This document shows, piece after piece, positions 9,558-19,000 of a stretch of 64,000 nt of DNA. Every line of letters starts with the position of its first letter. Within the stretch, counting starts at the first letter, position 1. The position numbers and the translations under genes are program-made. Origin of the DNA: Chloroflexota bacterium (lineage in GTDB: Bacteria; Chloroflexota; Anaerolineae; Aggregatilineales; Phototrophicaceae); assembly GCA_016223085.1 (NCBI GenBank), contig JACRPS010000007.1, positions 1 through 64,000 on the forward strand, given 5' to 3'. The notes beneath the pieces are model-generated. The model did not search any database, was not told the origin of the DNA, and saw nothing but the letters and a program-made list of their open reading frames with translations.

Positions 9558-10199
9558 ATGAACGACTTAAAACCGATTCGGATTGTCATTGTTGACGATC
9601 ATGACGTGGTCCGTCAGGGGTTGGCTGTACTGATCGAATCCTTCCCTGATCTGGCACTGGTGGGTCAGGCCGCGAATGGTGAGGAGGGCATCCGCCTGTG
9701 TCTGGAGCAGCAGCCGGACATCCTGTTAACCGATCTGTCGATGCCGGGCATCAACGGCGTCACCGTCATTGAGACCGTTCACCAGCACTGCCCGGATACC
9801 CAGATCGTCGCGCTGACCAATTTCAAGGAGGAGGAGATGGTTTACGCGGCGCTGCAGGCTGGCGCGACCAGCTACCTGCTCAAGAATGTTACGGTAGATG
9901 AACTGGCGACCGCACTGCGCTCCGCCTATCGGGGGCGTTCGACGCTGGCGCCAGAAGCGGCTCAGGTGCTGGTTAAGGTGACAACCCGTCCGCCCACCCT
10001 GGGCTTTGACCTGACTGACCGTGAACGCGAAGTTCTGGGGCTGATTACCCAGGGCATGAATAACCGCGAAATCGCTGACCATTTAACCATCAGCCGGTCA
10101 ACCGTGAAAAACCATGTCAGCAATATCTTCTCCAAGCTCAACGTCTCCAATCGGGCCGAAGCGGTGGCGCTGGCCGTTCAACACCGTTTAGTCAACTGA
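9558..10199 (+). CDS. NarL/FixJ-family response regulator
   Basis: A 213-residue DNA-binding response regulator. The receiver domain has the acidic pair in IVIVDDHDVV, phospho-acceptor Asp59 in LLTDLSMPG, and a Thr in VALTNF. The expected Lys is in YLLKNV. The C-terminal LuxR-type HTH (LTDREREVLGLITQGMNNREIADHL, then STVKNHVSNIFSKL) is complete. AGGAAG upstream overlaps the kinase stop codon, so the pair is one transcript. It should be phosphorylated by the adjacent PAS/GAF kinase. The regulon is not evident from sequence. A terminator follows at 10231. Confidence 0.93.
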   Translation: MNDLKPIRIVIVDDHDVVRQGLAVLIESFPDLALVGQAANGEEGIRLCLEQQPDILLTDLSMPGINGVTVIETVHQHCPDTQIVALTNFKEEEMVYAALQAGATSYLLKNVTVDELATALRSAYRGRSTLAPEAAQVLVKVTTRPPTLGFDLTDREREVLGLITQGMNNREIADHLTISRSTVKNHVSNIFSKLNVSNRAEAVALAVQHRLVN

Positions 10200-10230
10200 C
10201 CCAGACCAGAATCCCCCCGTTGTCCTACTG

Positions 10231-10269
10231 AAAAATCCGCTGAAATAATCATAAATCCGGCGGATTTTT
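10231..10269 (+). terminator. Rho-independent terminator after the NarL-type regulator
   Basis: AAAAATCCGC at 10231-10240 and GCGGATTTTT at 10260-10269 form a perfect 10-bp stem with a 19-base loop, followed by more T-rich sequence. The flanking A and T runs would let it work in both directions. Confidence 0.8.
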
Positions 10270-10331
10270 GCTTTACTCTGGATAGAGAGAGGTCAGAACA
10301 CCTGTCGAATTGTACACAATGTAATGGTCGT

Positions 10332-11093
10332 ATGTTTCAATCTGTAGTGCCGACCGTATTACCTCGTTCGCTGAGACCTAAACGCGCGCCGATGCTCAAA
10401 GGTAATGACTTGATCGGCAAATCTGTGTATCTGTATGGCAAGAGCACGCCGCTGACCACCGTCGCCGATCTGATTTTTGATTATCTTACGAATCAAGTCC
10501 TGGCCTTCGTGATTGATAAGCCTGGCTGGCGCAGCCAGGCACGGATTATCCCCTGGAGCGGCATTCAGTCCGTCAACGCCAGTGGGGTAACGGCCTGGTC
10601 AAAAAACATGGTGGTGCTGGCAGAGCACCTCTATCGGGTCAAGCAGGTGCTGGAGCGCCCCAACCTGACCAAAGGGATGCCGATTATTACCGAAACCGGT
10701 TGGCATCTGGGGGTGATGACCGATGTTTACTTCAGCGAAATGACTGGCACGTTGCTGGGTTACGAGGTCAAAGGGGGCATCTTCGCCACCGATGAAGGCT
10801 ACAGTTATGTTCCGGCGCCGGCCACACTACGGATTCACGGCAACGCGGCTTATGTCCCCAGCCAGATCGTCCGCCAGATGGAAGAACGACCATTGCCCGG
10901 TCAGCGGGGACTGTCGCCGCTCGAACGGACCCTGGGCCGCTGTGTGCGGCATGCCGTCCGCGCCGGTGATGGCAGCCTGATCGCTGCCGCCGGGCAGATT
11001 GTTACTGAAGCCATCATCAACCAGGCGCGCGCTGCCGGCAAGGAAACCGAACTGCTGCGGGCTGTCGGTATCACACCGAACGGCAAAGGTTAA
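10332..11093 (+). CDS. PRC-barrel domain protein
   Basis: A 253-residue protein with two PRC-barrel-like segments. One is near LIGKSVYLYGKSTPLTTVADLIFD through VLAFVIDKPGWR. The second is near KGMPIITETGWHLGVMTDVYFSEMTGTLLGYEV. A helical C-terminal tail follows (QIVRQMEERPLPGQ through ITEAIINQARAAGKETELLRAVG). PRC barrels occur in the photosynthetic reaction-centre H subunit, RimM and many unassigned bacterial proteins. No clear ribosome-binding site precedes ATG 10332; ATG 10392 (MLKGNDLIGK) is a good alternative, because that is where domain similarity begins. It is followed by corA, which suggests co-transcription. Confidence 0.72.
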   Translation: MFQSVVPTVLPRSLRPKRAPMLKGNDLIGKSVYLYGKSTPLTTVADLIFDYLTNQVLAFVIDKPGWRSQARIIPWSGIQSVNASGVTAWSKNMVVLAEHLYRVKQVLERPNLTKGMPIITETGWHLGVMTDVYFSEMTGTLLGYEVKGGIFATDEGYSYVPAPATLRIHGNAAYVPSQIVRQMEERPLPGQRGLSPLERTLGRCVRHAVRAGDGSLIAAAGQIVTEAIINQARAAGKETELLRAVGITPNGKG

Positions 11094-11139
11094 CTTCACC
11101 GCTGACGAAGTGACATTCAAACCGGACGAAAGTTCTTAT

Positions 11140-12132
11140 ATGATGCGTTCGCTTGTTGCGCCTGCCGTTCCTGCCGAGGGTGAAGACCTGACTCTCCGCC
11201 GCAATCTTTCAGAGGCCGATCTGGAAGCAGCCCTGGAGTGCGGAGATTTGTTATGGCTGGATTTCAGCGATGCTACCGAAGCCGAAATCACCTGGCTGGA
11301 GCGGGTGTTTAAGCTGCATCCAGCCGTGGTAACCGACCTCAAACGCGAAGACCGCCGCCCCACCCTGCTGGCTTATCCTGATTACCTGTTCCTGTCCCTG
11401 TTCCAGCCGCGCATCCGGCTAAATAAGGTGATGGGCGAGGAAATCCACTGCATCATCGGGGAGCAGTTTTTTATCACTGTTCGTAAAGACGGCAAAAGCG
11501 CGGTAGACAGCGCCTATGAACGTGCCGCGCAAATTCCTGATAACTGGCGCGGTGGCACTGCTTACCTGCTCTACCTCACCGCGCAGTTTGTCGTAGACGC
11601 TTATTACCCCCTGCTGGACCGCATCAGCAACCAGCTTAACGAGATGGAAGAAGCCATACTGATGAATGGCCGCAGTACAACGCAGAAATCGGTATTTCGC
11701 ATCAAGCAGCAGTTGATCGAACTGCGCCAGATGGTGGCTCCCCAGCGTGAAGTCCTGTCGAATGTGATCGGCGAGGAACGGGTTGCCCGGACCGGCGAAA
11801 GCCGCGATCTGTTCCGCCACCTGTACGAACGCCTGCTGCGGATATACGATGTGATTGACGCCCAGCGTGACCTGACCAGCAACATCCTGGACCTGATCGA
11901 AAGCCAGGAAGCCGCCAAGCTGGGCAACGCGGTTAACCGCCTGACCATCCTCTCAATGATCTTCCTGCCGCTGACGTTTATCACCGGCCTATTTGGTTTG
12001 AACTTCGTGACCACCGACCCGGAGTTTCGCATCCCGCTCAGCGGCGCGCTGGTGATGCTCTTTATCATCATGATTACCCTGTTTTTCGGCGCCGTATTGA
12101 TCTACATGTTTCGCCGCCGAGGCTGGCTCTAA
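11140..12132 (+). CDS. corA: CorA-family magnesium/cobalt transporter
   Basis: A 330-residue inner-membrane ion channel of the CorA family. A large acidic N-terminal cytoplasmic domain (WLDFSDATEAEITWLERVFKLHP) leads to a long helix (about residues 190-265) and two C-terminal membrane segments. The loop between them carries GLN in TGLFGLNF, where classical CorA has GMN; the first and last residues of the signature are kept. The C-terminus FRRRGWL has the usual positive charges. ATG 11140 is chosen because family similarity starts near RSLVAP; no strong ribosome-binding site decides it. It overlaps no neighbour and may follow the PRC-barrel gene in one transcript. Confidence 0.88.
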   Translation: MMRSLVAPAVPAEGEDLTLRRNLSEADLEAALECGDLLWLDFSDATEAEITWLERVFKLHPAVVTDLKREDRRPTLLAYPDYLFLSLFQPRIRLNKVMGEEIHCIIGEQFFITVRKDGKSAVDSAYERAAQIPDNWRGGTAYLLYLTAQFVVDAYYPLLDRISNQLNEMEEAILMNGRSTTQKSVFRIKQQLIELRQMVAPQREVLSNVIGEERVARTGESRDLFRHLYERLLRIYDVIDAQRDLTSNILDLIESQEAAKLGNAVNRLTILSMIFLPLTFITGLFGLNFVTTDPEFRIPLSGALVMLFIIMITLFFGAVLIYMFRRRGWL

Positions 12133-12156
12133 CCGTATCGAAAGGACAATACACCC

Positions 12157-12936
12157 ATGAAACTACCTGACCGCGTGGCGCTGGTAACGGGGGCAGGCTC
12201 CGGCATAGGTGCGGCGGCAGCCCACGCGCTGGCGCACGAAGGCGCGAAAGTGGCGGCGCTGGGCCGCACTGAAGATGAACTCCGGCAGACCGTCGAGGCG
12301 ATCAACCGGAACGGCGGTGAAGCCATCAGCGTTATCGCCGACGTGTCCCAGCCGAACGCGATGCAGCAGGCAGTAGAACAGGTTATCAACCGCTGGGGGC
12401 GGCTGGACATCGTGCTGGCAAACGCGGGAATCAATGGCAAGTGGGCGCCGCTGGAAGACCTGACGCCAGATGACTGGGACAAAACGCTGAACGTGAACCT
12501 GAAAGGTACGTTTCTGACCGTCAAATATGCCGTACCGCATCTCAAACGCCAGGGCGGCTCGGTGATTATCACCTCGTCCATCAATGGCACGCGCGTGTTC
12601 AGCAATACCGGCGCGTCGGCCTACTCTACCTCCAAAGCCGGCCAGGTCGCTTTTGCCAAGATGGTTGCGCTGGAATTGGCACCGCATCACGTCCGGGTTA
12701 ACGTCATTTGCCCCGGCGCCATCAAAACCAACATTGACCAGTCCACCGAGAAGGTTAATGTTGAGAAGGTTGCGCGGGTTGAGTTCCCCGAAGGCGAAGT
12801 GCCACTGACCGAAGGCCAACCGGGCACAGCCGAACAGGTCGCGCAGTTAATCGTTTTCCTCGCTTCCGACGATTCAAGTCACATCACGGGCACGGAAATC
12901 TGGATTGACGGCGGCGAATCGCTGCTGCGGGGATAA
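12157..12936 (+). CDS. Short-chain dehydrogenase/reductase (SDR)
   Basis: A 259-residue classical SDR. The NAD(P)-binding motif TGAGSGIG (11-18), NAG (89-91), catalytic Ser141, Tyr156 and Lys160 (YSTSK), and the PG motif after NVICPGAI are all present. It should oxidise an alcohol or reduce a carbonyl with NAD(P)H in the cytoplasm, but the substrate cannot be read from sequence. The C-terminal LIVFLASDDSSHITGTEIWIDGG is typical of the FabG-like group. AAAGGA lies upstream of ATG 12157. It starts 24 bases after corA and may share its transcript. Confidence 0.9.
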   Translation: MKLPDRVALVTGAGSGIGAAAAHALAHEGAKVAALGRTEDELRQTVEAINRNGGEAISVIADVSQPNAMQQAVEQVINRWGRLDIVLANAGINGKWAPLEDLTPDDWDKTLNVNLKGTFLTVKYAVPHLKRQGGSVIITSSINGTRVFSNTGASAYSTSKAGQVAFAKMVALELAPHHVRVNVICPGAIKTNIDQSTEKVNVEKVARVEFPEGEVPLTEGQPGTAEQVAQLIVFLASDDSSHITGTEIWIDGGESLLRG

Positions 12937-12964
12937 AACATCGGTAGAAAATCGCGGTTTGCCC

Positions 12965-12993
12965 GTAGGGACATAGCGTTGCCATATCCCTGC
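12965..12993. repeat. Intergenic palindrome, GTAGGG family
   Basis: GTAGGGACATAGC and GCCATATCCCTGC form 13-base arms around GTT, pairing with wobbles. It lies just past the SDR stop and belongs to the palindrome family dispersed across this window. Confidence 0.6.
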
Positions 12994-13002
12994 ATTTACC
13001 TC

Positions 13003-13039
13003 TAAAAACACGACGAGTCCGGTGGAGTGCCGGACTCGT
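13003..13039 (-). terminator. Rho-independent terminator for the DUF1328 gene
   Basis: ACGAGTCCGG and CCGGACTCGT form a perfect 10-bp stem with a 7-base loop (13013-13039). On the minus strand the stem is followed by CGTGTTTTTA, which suits a terminator for the leftward small gene at 13064-13228. Confidence 0.7.
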
Positions 13040-13063
13040 TGTCCATCTGCCGCTTGAACGACC

Positions 13064-13228
13064 TTAGCCGATGACGCGGCGGCCAAAGATCAGTGCGACC
13101 ACGAACAGCACCAGGAACAGGAAAAACAGAATCTGCGCAATGGACGACGCTGTGCCTGCGATGCCGCCAAAGCCAAACAGCGCAGCGACAATCGCAATAA
13201 TCAGGAAAAGTACCGCTAGACGTAACAT
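13064..13228 (-). CDS. DUF1328 family small membrane protein (54 aa)
   Basis: A 54-residue hydrophobic protein: [36 protein letters not shown], then [16 protein letters not shown]. Two membrane segments flank a glycine-rich turn, matching the YtjA/DUF1328 family in both length and motif. The family is common near stress genes and its function is unknown. GAGAGGA upstream of the ATG serves as ribosome-binding site, and a terminator follows directly. Its position next to CsbD and DUF892 genes supports a general-stress context. Confidence 0.85.
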   Translation of the reverse strand: MLRLAVLFLIIAIVAALFGFGGIAGTASSIAQILFFLFLVLFVVALIFGRRVIG

Positions 13229-13485
13229 CTGACGCTGTCCTCTCTTCTACCTCGACCGATCATCTCCTGCATTTCATTGATAGTGTATGGTAAAAGCCGG
13301 GCAGTTTCATGAGGTGCGTAGCGGGTTTTTATCTAGGAAACATGGGCGGTTTGGAGGTGGGTCGGAGTGGCGCTGTTAAACACGTAACTGGCCTATAGCT
13401 AAACCCGCCGCCTGCATCATGACTTTGACGGGCAACTATCGTAGCATAAATATGACGCAGGTTGTACCGTAAAAGGAGCAGTACA

Positions 13486-13698
13486 ATGGCGAGTGGAATT
13501 TGGGATCAGATCGAAGGCCAGTGGAAGCAGCTTAAAGGTCAGGTTCGCACCCAATGGGGTAAGCTGACCGACGATGACCTGGAACAAATCGCCGGTCGCC
13601 GGGACACGTTGGCGGGCAAATTGCAGGAACGGTATGGCATCGCCAAGGAAGAAGCCAACCGCCAGATTGACCGCTGGGCGCAGAACCTTCGCTTCTAA
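13486..13698 (+). CDS. csbD: CsbD family stress-response protein
   Basis: A 70-residue hydrophilic protein beginning ASGIWDQIEGQWKQLKGQ, followed by TQWGKLTDDDLEQIAGRRD and a repeat of the helical pattern (LAGKLQERYGIAKEEANRQ). This is the classic CsbD layout. Family members are strongly induced by general stress in several bacteria, but their molecular role is unknown. AAAGGAG lies 8 bases before ATG 13486, which excludes the upstream TTG as start. A strong terminator follows at 13721. Confidence 0.9.
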   Translation: MASGIWDQIEGQWKQLKGQVRTQWGKLTDDDLEQIAGRRDTLAGKLQERYGIAKEEANRQIDRWAQNLRF

Positions 13699-13720
13699 CA
13701 TCATCCAGCGTTCAGCAACA

Positions 13721-13750
13721 AAGCCGCCGGCATGTAGCCGGCGGCTTTTT
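13721..13750 (+). terminator. Rho-independent terminator after csbD
   Basis: AAGCCGCCGG and CCGGCGGCTT form a perfect 10-bp stem around a 7-base loop (CATGTAG), followed by TTTG. It lies between csbD and the convergent DUF892 gene. Confidence 0.85.
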
Positions 13751-13786
13751 GTTTGGAATGTTGCTGCCCGGTTGCAGCGGCGGATG

Positions 13787-14281
13787 TTACTGCTTCATCG
13801 CCTCGACATTTACCCGCCCGGCGATCTGTGTCAGCTTCTTGTCAGTCATTTCTTCTTCGTCCAGCGTCTGCTGCAGCAGTTGCGCCGCGTCCTGGTAGCC
13901 AAGCTGGTAGGCATACGTCCGCGCCGAGCCGTAAGCGGCCACCTCATAGTGTTCCACCTTCTGCGCCGAGGCGATCAAGCCGGCATCCAGCACCTGTCCC
14001 TTGGGCTGCTCCTTCATCAGTTCGCTGCCCTCCTCGATCAGTCCCTGCATTCCCTTGCAGGGTACGCGCTGGGCCCGCTTGTTCAGCATCTGAAACACCT
14101 GTTTAAGACGGTTAATCTGTTCTTCCGTCTGGTTCAGGTGCTCCTGGAACGCCGCTTTTAACTCCTCAGATGACGCTGCTTCCACCATCTGTGGCAGCGC
14201 CTCGGTGATCTGGTGTTCCGCATCGTACAAATCCTGGAGCTGATGCAGTAGCAGATCGTTTAGCTCTTTCATCTTCTTCAT
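13787..14281 (-). CDS. DUF892 (YciE/YciF-type) ferritin-like protein
   Basis: A 164-residue helical protein. LNDLLLHQLQDLYDAEHQITEALPQM starts the DUF892 family, which adopts a ferritin-like four-helix bundle with a metal site. Candidate ligands are Glu in YDAEHQ, Glu/His in AAFQEHLNQTEEQ, and HYEVAAYGSA plus LDEEEMTDKKL later on. E. coli relatives YciE and YciF respond to stress; their substrates are unknown. The leftward orientation faces csbD, and both are short stress-type proteins. ATG at 14281 follows GGAGGTATTGTAAGC. Confidence 0.88.
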   Translation of the reverse strand: MKKMKELNDLLLHQLQDLYDAEHQITEALPQMVEAASSEELKAAFQEHLNQTEEQINRLKQVFQMLNKRAQRVPCKGMQGLIEEGSELMKEQPKGQVLDAGLIASAQKVEHYEVAAYGSARTYAYQLGYQDAAQLLQQTLDEEEMTDKKLTQIAGRVNVEAMKQ

Positions 14282-14304
14282 GCTTACAATACCTCCATCT
14301 CCGG

Positions 14305-15279
14305 TTAACGATTGGTGTCAGCCAATGGCATGACAAAACGAGCGACCATCACCGGCAGGTCTGCATAGTTGTCCAGCAGACTCCGGTCAAAATCCGGGTA
14401 CACTGTACCCAGGTCGTTCTCAAAATCAGCATCACCCTGCTGGCGCAGCACGCCAAATACCTGCACCCGCTGCCCATCAGTGATGTTGGCGTCCAGTTCG
14501 GCAGGATTAAACACGATTAGGACACGGGCGTTGTCCACCAGTGCGCCTTCGGACAGGACAAACGTGCCGCCGGTGTTCAGTTCTTCGACCACTCCCTGCA
14601 GCAGCATTTCACGGCCTGCATACGATTCAGGCGTACGGGTGACATCATCCAGATTACCGACAAAGACGATATTGTTGGTCGAGGTCAGTTCGAGAATGGT
14701 GTGGTTTTCATAGCCGGCCAGGGTCGTTTGTGCCAGCAGTTCTGCCAGATCAAGCGGCTGACCCGCCAGACCGGCAGCGGTCGCTTCGGCGGTGGGTTCA
14801 GCAGCAGGGATTTCCGCTTCAACCGTTGCTTCAGCAGTCGCTTCGACACCAATTGCGCCTGCTGCCGCTGTCGCCTCAGCGTTCACGTCAACTCTGTCAT
14901 TCATCTCCGCCCAGGATGGATGCACCACACCTGTGATTTGTACCCGCTGCCCTTCTGTCACCGACAGATCGAAATCCTGGCCGCTGGTATTCACCACCAG
15001 CACCTGATCGTTATCAATCACAGCACCTTCGCCCAGCACCAGCATCTTGACGTTGATGATCGTCTCGATCACCCCTTCCAGGGTGATGGTCTGCCCGTAG
15101 AAGGCTTCCGAGTCGGCGGTCACGTCTTCCAGTGACGTGCTTAACTCCCAGGGGCCAGCTATCCGGTTAAACGGCTCCACTGTCGCTTCGGGCGTGGCTT
15201 CCTGCGCCAGCGTGAAGCCGGAACCGGTCGCCAGCAGCGTCAGCACCAGCGCCGCGCCCAATAACAACTTCACTCGCAT
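14305..15279 (-). CDS. Secreted protein with two OB-like repeats
   Basis: A 324-residue exported protein. A signal peptide (VKLLLGAALVLTLLATGSGFTLAQ) is followed by an ATPEAT linker, then two similar modules of about 100 residues. In each, an ITLEGVIE or MLLQGVVEEL strand, a 'VLVLGEG or FVLSEG' segment, 'xxDNxxVLVV/VLIV' and 'DGQRVQITGV/VQVFGV' repeat in order. This looks like a tRNA_anti-like or NlpE-type OB fold, which is a pattern guess. The modules are joined by an Ala/Glu/Thr-rich spacer (about 145-175). Function is unknown. It ends 23 bases before the DUF892 gene and may share its transcript. Confidence 0.65.
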   Translation of the reverse strand: MRVKLLLGAALVLTLLATGSGFTLAQEATPEATVEPFNRIAGPWELSTSLEDVTADSEAFYGQTITLEGVIETIINVKMLVLGEGAVIDNDQVLVVNTSGQDFDLSVTEGQRVQITGVVHPSWAEMNDRVDVNAEATAAAGAIGVEATAEATVEAEIPAAEPTAEATAAGLAGQPLDLAELLAQTTLAGYENHTILELTSTNNIVFVGNLDDVTRTPESYAGREMLLQGVVEELNTGGTFVLSEGALVDNARVLIVFNPAELDANITDGQRVQVFGVLRQQGDADFENDLGTVYPDFDRSLLDNYADLPVMVARFVMPLADTNR

Positions 15280-15354
15280 TGTTTACCCTCTCCTCATGCG
15301 CCTTCTGTTAAACCACCTTCTGTTTTAAGGGTAAAGCAAACGCAGGCGTAAAAC

Positions 15355-15373
15355 ATCAGACGGGTAGTCTGAT
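15355..15373. other. Inverted repeat upstream of the secreted OB-like protein gene
   Basis: ATCAGAC and GTCTGAT form perfect 7-bp arms around GGGTA, 76 bases upstream of the leftward start at 15279. It could be an operator or a weak hairpin. Confidence 0.35.
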
Positions 15374-15434
15374 TCACAATGGGATAATCGGATACTCTTT
15401 TCCCCGCCAATTGGCCTAGCAGGGACAGCCAGAC

Positions 15435-15459
15435 AAAAAGAGCGACCGGCTGGTCGCTC
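15435..15459 (-). terminator. Rho-independent terminator after the DUF2171 gene
   Basis: GAGCGACC and GGTCGCTC form a perfect 8-bp stem with a 4-base loop (15440-15459). On the minus strand five T follow directly. It serves the leftward gene that ends at 15468. Confidence 0.8.
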
Positions 15460-15467
15460 CTGTCTGA

Positions 15468-15833
15468 TTAGTCTTTGATTAGCTCGTCATCAGTGACACG
15501 CAGCCGCACGCCGTCTCCATCCACACCGGCGATCTGATCCGGCAGCGCAAAACGATCTAGCGCCAGCAGCCCGGCATCAATGCGAATAAAACCGTGCCGC
15601 AGCAGTCGGTCACGCAGCGTTTCCGGCAGGTCGTCGTCATTAAACACTTCCGCGATTTCCTCCACCAGTGATGAGCCGTAGTTATCCACCCGCGAGCCGG
15701 TGACAGTTTCCGGGCCAGGCTGGTGTGGGTTTTCGTCGCCGAAGCGCACAAACGACACTTTGCCAATCGCCGCGCCGGTGCGGTCATAGACCGTCATCCC
15801 TTCACGAATCTGCGCCATTACATTCTGAATCAT
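15468..15833 (-). CDS. DUF2171/PRC-barrel-like protein
   Basis: A 121-residue soluble protein. The first part, IREGMTVYDRTGAAIGKVSFVRFGDE, reads like the DUF2171 or PRC-barrel 'internal shift of a beta barrel' pattern seen in many bacterial stress proteins. The end, ALPDQIAGVDGDGVRLRV, is the second strand set. Function is unknown. ATG at 15833 is chosen because GGAGAAG lies 8 bases upstream; the GTG six bases earlier overlaps that spacing. It is flanked by other stress-type small genes and has its own terminator. Confidence 0.7.
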   Translation of the reverse strand: MIQNVMAQIREGMTVYDRTGAAIGKVSFVRFGDENPHQPGPETVTGSRVDNYGSSLVEEIAEVFNDDDLPETLRDRLLRHGFIRIDAGLLALDRFALPDQIAGVDGDGVRLRVTDDELIKD

Positions 15834-16041
15834 TCCCACTTCTCCATCGAACCGCTTACCACTGATACCACTCTATCGGGAAATTAACGTTTTTACATCC
15901 CCATGCTGGCGCATTTCCGCATAGGAGAGGTGGATAGTACATCTGGGGGGCGTGTTTTATCAAAATACGAACATCGCATAAGATAGACTTAAGGTATACT
16001 GAAAGGAGGAGTCTGCTTAAACGGACAAGGGGAACGACGCC

Positions 16042-19000
16042 ATGCGCCTTCTGCGAACCCTATTGCTTCTTGTATTCTGCCTGGCCGTCCTGCTCGCGCC
16101 CGGCCAGGTTTTGCGCGCCGCCACGTTTGTGATCACTACGGATGAAGATACGGATGATGGCTTGTGCGACACGAATCACTGTACCTTACGGGAGGCGGTC
16201 GCGGCAGCCGAAAGCAGCCCCGGCCCAGACACAATCTCATTTAATATAGATAGCGCCGAAGCGCCGTTTGTCATTCAACTGACCAGTACATTAACTATTG
16301 ACAGTCCTGTGACAATTGATGGCAGCACCCAGACAGGTTGGGTCAATGACCCGATCATCCTCATTGATGGCAGCCTGACCACTGCAACAGACGGGCTGGT
16401 ACTTACTGGCGGCAGCACCATCTCAAACCTGATTATCGGCGGTTTTGACGGCGCGGGCATTAAAATCCATACTGGCGGCGGCAACCTCATCGAAAACAAC
16501 TTTATTGGTTTTGGTGTTGACACTGTTACACCGCTGGCAAACGGCGATGGCATTAATGTGCAAAGTGATAGCAACCAGATTCGAGCTAACCACATCGCCA
16601 ATAACACCGGCGCTGGTGTTTACGTAGCCGGAACGGCAGCCAACAACAGCATTCTGAACAATTTTATTTTCGATAACGGCGGTCTGGGCATTGATCTCGA
16701 CCCCGCCGGCGTCACCCCGAATGATGCTGGCGACGCCGACACCGGCCCGAACGGCCTCCAGAATTTTCCGGTCATCACGGATGCCACGCCTACGATGGTG
16801 ATGGGCACGTTTAATAGCACGACGGGCAGCGCGTTCCGCCTTCAGTTTTTCAGCAGCACCACCTGCGCTGCGCCGGATGCTGAAGGCGAGGCCTTCGTGG
16901 ACGAAATCATCATCACTACCGACAGCAACGGGAACGCGAGCTTCAGCGCGCCGCTGTCAGTTAGCGTTGGTCAATTCGTGACTGCCACCGCCACCGGCGA
17001 CCCGCTTCCCGGCAGCACATCGGAATTTTCGGCTTGCGTGCAGGTGGTGGACGCGCCGATTTACAGTTCCAACCCGGCGCCGGAGCCTGACCCAGCCAGC
17101 GCCCTCACCCTGACGACGACCGAGGGCACATCGGCAAACGCTACTATTACAGTATCCAACCTCGGCAGCGCAGCGCTGGACATAACCGATGTTGTTCTCA
17201 GCAACACCACCGACTTTACGCTGCTTTCGTCGCCCACGTTCAGCATTGCGCCGGGCGGCAGCGCGGTAGACCTTGACATCCAGTGTGACGCTGATCTGGG
17301 CACGTCCGGGACGTTCACGACCGACATCACGGTTACACACAATGACAGCGCCCGCAGCCCGGCGCGCTACACCTTAAGCTGCACCGTAAACGCTTTGCCT
17401 GTGCCCCAGTTTGAGTCCAGCCCTCCCCCCTCACCACCTGGTGTCACCTGGGATGCGCCATTTGGCGGCTCGGCCATTTTTACCTTGAATCTTCGAAATG
17501 TGGGGGATGTTGGCTCAACCCTCACGGTTGATGGCACACTGACCGACACCAACAATCCGCGCATCTTCGATGTGGTCGGCGGCGACACCTTTAACTTTGG
17601 CATCAGCGGCGGCGGCAGCCGCGATGTGCAGCTTCGCTGCCAGCCGCGCGCGCTCATCACCTACACGGCTACGCTGACCCTGACCACCAATGACCCGGAC
17701 ACTGCCGATCAGACTGTTACCTACAACCTGAGCTGTACCGGCACGCAGCCGCCGGGCACAGACTACGTTTCGACGCCGGCGCCCGGCAACCCGATCAACT
17801 TCGCCACCACCGTCGTTGGCACCGCTGTCACAGCTGATCTGGAGATACAAAACGCCGGGACGGCTATTCTGTTCGTCAGCGAACCGACCGGCGGTTATTT
17901 CAGCGGCGCGCACGCGGCAGATTTCAGCTTCGTTAACGGGACCCAGCCGCCAATCCCCGTAGCGCCAAGCGACTCGTGGACAATCCGCATCCAGTGTTTG
18001 CCCTCGGCGGCAGGGACGCGCACCGCCACGCTCACCCTGCAAACCAACGACCCGGTTGAACCGACGCCATCCTATCCACTGAACTGCCCGGCCACGCTGC
18101 TGCTCAACCCGGCAACCCTGCCCGATGGTACAGTAAGCGTCGTCTACCCGAACCAGACCATCACGGCGACCGGCGGCTCTGGCACGTACACGTTTGCCGT
18201 CACCACCGGCGCGCTGCCGCCCGGCCTGAATCTGGCAGCCGACGGCGTACTGTCCGGCACACCGACACAGGAAGGCACGTACCCATTTACGGTCACGGCG
18301 ACCGATACCAGCGACGGCACGATCACCGGCAGGCGCGATTATACGATTGTGATTAACCCGCCCGCGCCGATCTATACATCTGTCCCCGCCCCCGCACCTG
18401 ATCCGGCCAGCACCATTTCGCTGACGACCACCCGGGGAACGCCAGTTTCGACCTCAATTGTGGTTACAAACACCGGCACCGCCCAGCTTGACATCACAGA
18501 CATTGCGTTGAGTGATACCACGAACTTTACCGTCATCACTTCACCGCCGATCAACATCGCGCCGAACAATGGCACGGGCACGATCACTGTCCAGTGCAAC
18601 GCCACCACCGCCGGCCCGCAGACAACCACGATTACGGTCACGCATAACGCATCCGGCAGTCCGGGGGTTTACACCTTCAACTGTACGGTTAATGCTCCCG
18701 TTTACACATCCAGCCCCGCGCCCGCGCCCGACTCCGCCAGCACGATTTCACTGCCAACCACCCAGGGCACACCCGTTTCAACCTTGATTGTGGTCACAAA
18801 CACCGGCACCGCCCAGCTTGACATCACGGCGATCACCCTGACGGATAGCAGCAATTTCACCGTCACGACCCCGCCGCCGATCAACATCGCGCCGAACAAT
18901 GGCACGGGCACGATTACCGTCCAGTGTAATGCCACGACCGCCAGCGGGACACCTTTCACCACCAACATCACCGTCGCTCACAACGCGGCAGGCAGTCCGG

